This document shows positions 56,193 to 64,000 of a stretch of DNA of 64,000 bases, piece by piece. Numbering within the stretch: the stretch's first letter is position 1; each line of letters opens with the position of its first letter. Below the pieces are notes generated by a model. That model was not told the origin of the DNA, did no database searches, and saw nothing but the letters and a program-made list of their open reading frames with translations. The DNA is from Gymnothorax reevesii (taxonomy: Eukaryota > Chordata > Actinopteri > Anguilliformes > Muraenidae): assembly GCA_029721435.1 (NCBI GenBank), contig CM056581.1, forward strand, positions 67,097,712 through 67,161,711, given 5' to 3'. The translations under genes and the position numbers were made by a program.

Positions 56193-59053
56193 TATTAGGG
56201 CCCACGCACCAACCGGTGCCAGGGCCCGGAACGGGTCCAGGCACCGTAGGTGCGACGAACCTATTGTTTTTGATGGGATTTTTCTTCTTCTTCTTCTTCT
56301 TTTTATTCTGCTGCGAGAACGCATTTTTGAGGGCTTTGCCATGCACGAAAACTCTCAAAAATTTGCCCACAAATCAGTCGTGGTGAAAATGACAAACTAT
56401 TGTTAATATTTTGCTTGGACATGCCTGGTGGCTCTATAGCGCCACCAAACACGCGGCCATTTTGGAACGCACTTGCTCGGATTCTCACGAAATTTGATAG
56501 GGTCATATGGTCATCATAAATTTTTTTGAAATTATTTTGCCCCTCAGGAAGTGAGCTATGAGCCATTTCCTGCGTTTTTTCAGATTTTACGAACACATTT
56601 TTGAGAGCCTTATCATACTCGAAAACTCACCAAATTTGGCTCATAGACTAAAAATATTAAGTTCTTTGATTTGATATCTCATTTGGCACTAGGTGTGACA
56701 TGGTGGCTCTATAGCGCCCCCTAATACATAATTGCATTTTTGAGGGCATCACTATGCTCAAAAACTTACAAAACTTTGCAAACATATTAATCTGGTCATA
56801 CTTTTTACTAGGATATAGAGTTTATAGATGGATGTTGCAAAATTGCATTACAGCGCCACCTAGAAAATTTCAATGAAGCAGCCCTCACAGCGTGTTTAAC
56901 CTACATGTACAAAATTCGGTGGACATGTGCACTATACCAAGACCTAAAAAAAAGTCTCTTGGTGCCATGACCTAGACTCAACAGGAAGTCCGCCATTTTT
57001 AATTGAATTTGCAAATTTTTTTTATTTTTTGTCATTCACAGGTGTTGTACTTTAACGAACTCCTCCTAGAGATTTTATCCGATCAACTTAAAATTTCGCA
57101 TATGACATCTAAAGGCCTTGTCGATGTTAAATTGCGAAGCTTTTTTGGATTCATCTAACTTTGTGTCCGTGGCGTCGCGGCGAATTTCGATGTTCCGCCA
57201 TTCAACAGAAAGTTGGTTTTATGCGCACATGCTTTGTGAGATTTGATCTAAACTTCACAGGCTTGATAATAGTCTACTTTCAAGTATACCTATATGTTGA
57301 TATTAGATTGGGTGTGGTCAGGTGGCTCCACAGCGCCCTCTTGACACGGCCATGTTGAGATAAATGTGCTTGAATGTTCATGAAATTTGGTGTGATCATT
57401 GCATTTGTCATGTCAGGCTATGTTAATTTTTTTGAAATTTTTTGGCCAAACAGGAAGTGAGCTATGAGCCATTTCCTGCGTTTTTCCAAATTTTAGAAAC
57501 ACTTGTTTGGGTGCCTTAGAATACTTGAAATCTTGCAAAAAGTTGCACAAATTATAATTATCTTATTGTCTTTAATTTTATACATAAATTTACACTAAAT
57601 TTGGCACAATGGCTCTTAAGCGCCCCCAATCAGATTTTTAAAAGAATTGCCCTTTTGAGGGTCTCGGCATGTTCCAAAACTCACAAAATTTTGTATATGT
57701 ATAACGACCATCATTTGTATTACTCTGACAAAAAACTTACATACAGGCATGGGAAAAATGTCATTATAGCACCCCCTGGAAAATTTCAAATAAGCAGCCC
57801 TCGCAGCCCGGTAAACTTTCATGTATGAAATTCGGTAGACATGTGGAATAATACAAGACCTAAAAAAAAGTCTCTTGGTGCCATGACCTAGACTCAACAG
57901 GAAGTCCGCCATTTTTAATTGAAAATGCATCTTTTTTGGATTATTCGCCATTCACAAGTGTCGTACTTTAACGAACTCCTCCTAGAGATTTTATCCGATC
58001 AACTTAAAATTTGGTGAATAATAACTAAAGACATCGCTGATGTTAAATTGCGAAGGTTTTTTGATTTCATTGAACGATGTGTCTGTGGCGTCGCGGCGAA
58101 TTTCGATGTCTCGCCATGAAACAGGAAGTTGGTTTTGCTCCTACATGCTTTGTAGGATTTGCCTGAAACTTTCCATGCTTGAAAGAATTGTCCTCTCAAG
58201 TATAAATATATGCTAATATTAGATCGGGAGTGGCCAATTGGTTCCACAGCGCCCTCTAGACACGACCATGTTGACATAAAAGTGCTTGAATGTTCATGAA
58301 ATTTGGTCAGATCATTGCATTTGTCATGCCAAGTTATGGTTATTTTTTTGAAATTTTTTGGCCAAACAGGAAGTGAGTTATGAGCCATTTCCTGCGTTCT
58401 TCCAAATTTTACGAACACACGTTTCAAGGCCTTCCCATCATCCAAAACTTGCAAAATGTTGCACAAAATGTCAGTGTCATATGGTCTTCAACTTGATGTC
58501 CCAATTGGCACTTAATGTGCCACAATGGCTCTTTAGCGCCCCCTAATTATTTTTCCAAAAGAATTGCCCTTTTGAGGGTCTCAACATCATTGAAAATTTA
58601 CAGAAATCAACACATTTGTGGAGCCTGGTATTACGGTTACTCTGGAAGAGGTTTTGCACACAGGTATTTCAATATGGTATCATAGCACCCTCTAGAAATT
58701 TTCAGCAAAAAGGTTCTCAGAGTTCAGTTAACCTACATGAACAAAATTTGTTGGAGACATGAAACGTGCGAACACTTGTAAAAAAATCATATACTGCCGT
58801 TACACAAACCCCACAGGAAGTGCATTATTTTGAATTAAAATTTCAATTTTTTTCATGAACAGGTGTTATACTTTTAGATGCTCCTCCTATTGATTTCAAG
58901 AATGGTGTTTGCACTCCACTCAGGAAAACATATTTTGTGCAGTCTACCAGTGTCCAGTGGCTGTTGACGGGTGAATTTGACCAGTCACATCTCGCCACCA
59001 CCCCAACGTGCACGAGGGGTGCAAGGGCCCTTTCAACGCTGCTTGCACCTTTA
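56193..59053. repeat. Long GGGCCC-ended interspersed repeat, unit 1
   Basis: Starts TTATTAGGGCCCACGCACC and ends AACGCTGCTTGCACCTTTAA. Inside, a module containing AGTGAGCTATGAGCCATTTC recurs near 56550, 57451 and 58365, about 905 bp apart, with GCTCTATAGCGCC-like and AACAGGAAGTCCGCCATTTT words in each. There is no conserved reading frame. The family is common in fish genomes; I cannot assign it to a transposon class. Confidence 0.6.
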
Positions 59054-59070
59054 ATTATTATTATTATTAT

Positions 59071-59310
59071 TAGGGCCCGAGCACGACTGCAAGTCGTCCG
59101 CGGAGGACCCTATTGAAATCATGCTGTTTATTATTATTATTATTATTATTATTAGGGCCCGAGCACGACTGCAAGTCGTCCGCGGAGGACCCTATTGAAA
59201 TCATGCTGTTTATTATTATTATTATTATTATTAGGGCCCGAGCACGACTGTAAGTCGTCCGTGGAGGACCCTATTGAAATCATGCTGTTTATTATTGTTA
59301 TTATTATTAT
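59071..59310. repeat. Three stacked 80-bp repeat starts in TTA microsatellite
   Basis: TAGGGCCCGAGCACGACTG begins at 59071, 59153 and 59232. The first two each break off after CATGCTGTTTATTATTATT, and only the third continues into a long unit. Within each, ACGACT and AGTCGT can pair. Confidence 0.8.
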
Positions 59311-61940
59311 TATTATTCCTCCGACATTTCAAGGGCCAATTTCGCCCCTTTCCCAATGGTGAAAACGCATCTAACTTTCCACAGACGTCCGGCCTCATCC
59401 GAAATTTGATATTTTTATGCGGTCATACAGGTTTGACCCCAAATGCCGAAATAGCGCCCCCTAAACACGTTTAAAAATTCCCATCGGGAAATTCGATTAC
59501 TTTGTCATAGGCAGACGAAATTTGGTAGTTATATGCTTTGTAACAAGGCATGCAAAAAACTTCATTAGAGCCACGCCCTAAACCCAACAGGAAGTCGGCA
59601 ATTTTGATTTGAATTTTTGAATTTTAAAACGAACTCCTCCTAGGGATTTCGCCAAATCAACTCCAAATTTGGTAGAGATCATTGTGAGACCAAGGTGATC
59701 AAAAGTTGTGCTCTGCAGATCTGCAGGTCAAAGGGCGTGGCTGCTAGGGCGTGACAAATTTTAGTGACTTGAGGGAAAAATTTCACAATGCTCTCACATC
59801 CAAACACTTGATTTTAGATGCTTCAAACTTGCTGAAAATGATGAGGGCGCCGCCCTGAATATCCTGATATATTAACTTCCCACTTTGCTGATAGCGCCCC
59901 CGGATGGTAACAGGACGTGACCACTCGTTACTTCCACTTGTACTTACTGATGACACATTGTTGAACCCATCAACTTTATTCTACTTCTAAAACATGCAGA
60001 ACAAGTTTATGAAGCTACATTGTAAACGCTGTATAGCTACGAGTAATGGCGTCCGTGTGGCGAAGCGGCGACTTTGGATGCCTCGCCATGAAAATATGTT
60101 TGGGATTCCCAATGCTCTCATGCCCACATACTTGACTGTAGTAGCTTCAAACTTGCTGGACATGATCATTGCTCCGCCCTGAACGTCTAAATGCATTCAA
60201 TTCTCACTTTGCTACTAGTGCCCCCCTGTGGTAACAGTAAATGACCAGTTATTACTTTCACTTGTCCTGAGGACACATGCTTTATCAAATCAACCTCATT
60301 CCACTTCTTTTACATGCAAAACAAATTGGTGAAGCTACCTAATGAATAATATAAAGCTACGCATAATGGCGTCCGTGTAATGACGCGGCGACTATCCATA
60401 CCTCGCCATGAAAATACGTGTGGGTTTTTGATGTCTTTAATAAACTTGTCTCATCATAAAAATTGATAGACAGGTCAAGGGTGGCAAGCTCTCACATGTG
60501 ATTGGGACTTTGCCGATGAGGGCAGCAAAATGCCTCGATAGCGCCCCCTTGAAATGTTCAAAAACCCCTCCCCATAGGGGTTTTTTTGCAGAAGAAAGAT
60601 GAAAATTGGTACACGTGTAATCGGCCAAGACGCAAAAAAAAGTCTCTGGAATCATTGGTCTACTCCAAACAGGAAGTCAGCCATTTTGATTTTAACGTGT
60701 CATTTTTGCCTGATTTCCACACATTGTATTTTAACGCACTCCTCCTAGAGATTTTATCCAATCAAAACCACCTTTATTAGTAAACATCAAAAGACCATGT
60801 TGATCAAAAGTTGTGCTCTGCAGGTCTGTAGGTCAGTGGGCGTGGCCACTAACAGGAAGTGACCAGTTTTTACTTTCACTTGTACTGAAGACACATAGTT
60901 GAACCGATCAACTTTATTGCCCCTGAACAACATGAAGAAGCAGTTGAACAAACTACCTTACAAATGCAGTATTGCTTCGAGTAATGGCGTCCGTGTGGCG
61001 ATGCGGTGACAATGGATCCCTCGCCATGAAAATACGTTTGTGTTTTTGATGTTCTTAATGAATTTGTATCATCATGCAAATTGATCTGCCGGTCAAGGAT
61101 GGTGAGCTCTCACATCTGATTGGGGCGTTGCCCATGAGGGCAACAACATGCCTCGATAGCGCCCCCTTAAAATTTTGAAAAACCCCTCCCCATAAGGGTT
61201 TTTTTGGAATAAGAAAATGAAAATTGGTACACGTGTATTTTGCCAATTCGAACAAAAAAGTCTCTGGCACCGTTGGTCAATTCCAAACAGGAAGTCAGCC
61301 ATTTTGATTGTAATGTGTCATTTTGGCCTGAAATCCACATTTTGCATTTTAACGAACTCCTCCTAGCGAGTCCGTCCAATCAACCTAATATTTTTTTCAG
61401 ATCATCAAGAGACCAAGCTGATCAAAAGTAGTGCTCTGCATGTCTGTCGCTAAATGGGCCTGGCCGCCACGGTACCCCATTTCAGATGCCTCGCCAAACA
61501 CATTCAAGCTGCTCCCTCTCCCTCACACTTCATCCAAATGGATTCAAAATTCCTGTACATAGTAAAAGCCCTACCCTGAACGCCTCGATGTGCTGCTAAA
61601 CAATCTACCTCATCGTGCCCCCTTATGGAAACAGCAAATGCCACATTTTACGTTGAAATTGGCAGATTTGCTCAAAACTTAACATTTGTGCTTAGGGTCT
61701 GCCCCTGAATGCACCTGCCCAAATTTGGTTCCACTCTGAACACCTTATGGTGAATGAAGTATCAACTTATCATAACTCCTTCAGCTTTATCCGATTCGCT
61801 CAACACTTTCCCTCAGGTTGGGGCCGGCACTTGACCTGTCCAATGGTCGGGAGTGCACAGCTGCACCCGTCAGGATCTCACCACAACCCCAACGTGCGCA
61901 TGGGGGCGAGGGCTCGTTCAACGCTGCTTGCAGCTTTTAT
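59232..61940. repeat. Long GGGCCC-ended interspersed repeat, unit 2
   Basis: Starts TAGGGCCCGAGCACGACTG and ends AACGCTGCTTGCAGCTTTTA. Words such as GATAGCGCCCCCTT, CCCCTCCCCATAGGGG and AACAGGAAGTCAGCCATTTT recur. Two submodules about 600 bp apart (from near 60410 and 61010) are diverged copies of each other. Open frames here (for example around 60000 and 61100) appear in several forms and carry no domain, so I treat them as chance. Confidence 0.6.
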
Positions 61941-61944
61941 TATT

Positions 61945-64000
61945 ATTATTATTCCTCCGACATTTCAAGGGCCAATTTCGCCCCTTTCCCAATGGTGACG
62001 CGTCTAACTTTCCACAGACGTTCAGCATCATCCGAAATTTGATATTTTTGTGCGGTCGCACAGGTTTGACCCCAAATGCCGAAATAGCGCCCCCTAAACA
62101 CGTTTCAAAATTCCCATAGGGAAATTCAGTTACTTTGTCATAGGCAGACGAAATTTGGTAGATATATGCTTTGGAACAAGGCATACAAAAAACTTTATTG
62201 CAGCCATGCCCTAAACCCAACAGGAAGTCGGCCATTTTGATTTTAATTTTTGAATTTTAAAACGTACTCCTCCTCGGGATTTTGCCGGATCAACTTCAAA
62301 TTTAGTAGAGATCATTGTGAGACCAAGGTGATCATAAGTTGTGCTCTGCAGATCTGCAGGTCAAACGGCGTGGCTGCTAGGGCGTGACAAATTTTAGTAA
62401 CTTGAGGAAAAAATTTCATAATGCTCTCACACCCAAACACATGATTTTAGAAGCTTTAAACTTGCTGAAAATGATGAGGGCGCCGTCCTGAACATCCTGA
62501 TATATTAACTTCCCACTTTGCTAATAGCGCCCCCCGGTGGTAACAGGAAGTGACCACTTGTTACTTCCACTTGTACTGATGACACATTGTTGAACCCATC
62601 AACTTTATTCTACTTCTGACACATGCAGAACAAGTTGATGAAGCTATATTATGAACGGTGTATAGCTACAAGTCATGGCGCTTGTGTGGTGAAGCGGCGA
62701 CTTTGGATGCCTCGCCTTGAAAATATGTTTGGGATTCCCAATGCTCTCACGCCCACATACTTGACTGTACTAGCTTCAAACTTGATAGACATTATCATTG
62801 CCCCGCCCTGAACGTCAAGATGCATTAAATTCCCACTTTGCTACTAGCGCCCCCCTGTGGTAACAGGAAGTGACCATTTATTACTTTCACTTGTACTGAG
62901 GACACATACTTGATCAAATCAACCTCATTCCACTTCTATTACATGCAGAACGAATTGGTGAAGCTACCTAATGATTCTGTGAAGCTACGCATAATGGCGT
63001 CCGTGTAGTGACGCGGTGACTTTCCATCCCTCGCCATGAAAATACGTTTGGGTTTTTGATGTTTTTAATAAACTTGTATCATCATAAAAATTGATTGACA
63101 GGTCAAGGGTGTCAAGCTCTCACATCTGTTTGGGGCTTTGCCCATGAGACCAGCAAAATGCCTCGATAGCGCCCCCTTGAAATTTTCAAAAACCCCTCCC
63201 CATAGGGGTTTTTTTGGGGTAAGAAGATTTTCCCTGATTTCCACATATTGTATTTTAACGCACTCCTCCTAGAGATTTCATCCATTCGAAACCAGATTTA
63301 TCAATAAACATCGAAAGACCATGCTGATCAAAAGTTGTGCTCTGCAGGTCTGTAGGTCAGTGGGCGTGGCTACTAACAGGAAGTGACCAGTTTTTACTTT
63401 CACTTGTAGTGATGATACGTACTTGAACCCATCAACTTTATTCTCCCTTTACAACATGTAGAAGAAGTTGCTAAAACTACCTTACGAATGCTGTGATGCT
63501 TCGAGTAATGGCGTCCGAGTGGCTATACGGTGACAATGGATCCCTCGCCATGAAAATACGTTTGGGTTTTTGATGTTCTTAATGAATTCATATCATCATG
63601 GAAATTGATATGCCGGTCAAGGGTGGTGAGCTCTAACATCTGATTGGGGCGTTGCCCATGAGGGCAGCAACATGCCTCGATAGCGCCCCCTTGAAATTTT
63701 GAAAACCCCCTCCCTATAGGGGTTTTTTTGGAATAGGAAGATGAAAATTGGTACACATGTTTATGTTGCCAATGCAAAAAAAAAGTCTCTGGCACCATTG
63801 GTCAACTCCAAACAGGAAGTCCGCCATTTTGATTTTAACGTGTCATTTTGGCCTGATTTCCACACAATGTATTTTCATGAACTCCTCCTGGCAATTCTGT
63901 CCAATCCACCTAATATTTATATCAGATCATCAAGAGACCATGGTGATCAGAAGTTGTGCTCTGCATGTCTGTCGCTAAATAGGCCGCCAAGGTGTCCCCA
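61945..64000. repeat. Long repeat unit 3, 5' end missing, runs off the window
   Basis: From CCTCCGACATTTCAAGGGCC (61954) it follows unit 2 at an offset of about 2.63 kb. It lacks the GGGCCCGAGC start and joins unit 2 directly through a TTA microsatellite. A deletion of about 90 bp is seen near 63225 relative to unit 2. Confidence 0.6.

Noticed and set aside
59987..63978. Recurring 60-90 codon frames in the GGGCCC repeats
   Set aside because: Similar frames recur only because the repeat recurs; frames on both strands overlap and none has a start context, domain or consistent length.

Overview
The window looks like teleost fish nuclear DNA. It carries two Tc1-like families with long inverted repeats, hAT and piggyBac elements, tRNA-derived SINEs, L1-type LINE debris, Ty3-type LTR elements with a Gmr1-type gene order (a group first described in cod), and three exons of a vertebrate transglutaminase. 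There are no bacterial operons. Most of the 64 kb is mobile or repeated DNA, and the only host gene I can support is the transglutaminase.

Layout. 1-10 kb: an L1 fragment, then a decayed Gmr1-like LTR retrotransposon (817-6866) in AT-rich DNA dotted with a 15-bp motif (GTCATATGGTGTGAC and variants), then a cluster of teleost repeats with a 140-bp tandem repeat. 10-15 kb: a chimeric LINE on the minus strand whose 5' part lies in a near-perfect 1380-bp tandem duplication. 15.7-18.3 kb: a Tc1-like element with a nested SINE and an abutting hAT element. 18.8-19.8 kb: a GC-rich patch with two possible coding remnants. 20.7-25.7 kb: a second, younger Gmr1-like element on the minus strand that has lost its integrase. 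25.75-29.03 kb: a complete piggyBac element with TTAA flanks and a long open transposase frame. 30.2-36.5 kb: another LTR retrotransposon (minus strand) with intact gag and a truncated pol. 36.5-45.5 kb: MITEs, a second type of Tc1-like element split by a hAT element, and a probable solo LTR.

45.58-52.53 kb holds three plus-strand transglutaminase exons with matching splice phases. The intron between the second and third is about 5 kb and is almost filled by roughly 127 copies of a 36-bp minisatellite, which stays open in several frames and has higher-order duplications in exact multiples of 36. 53.2-54.8 kb is a complete-length but dead Tc1-like copy, 55.5 kb another SINE, and 56.2-64 kb a pile of long GGGCCC-ended repeats inserted into TTA microsatellite.

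The strongest observations are: the copia-like domain order of the Gmr1-like copies; the integrase-less young copy; a perfect p53-response-element-like palindrome in their LTRs; the giant minisatellite in a transglutaminase intron; the L1/CR1-type LINE chimera; and the cluster of the 15-bp motif. All calls rest on reading the sequence; no database search was run.
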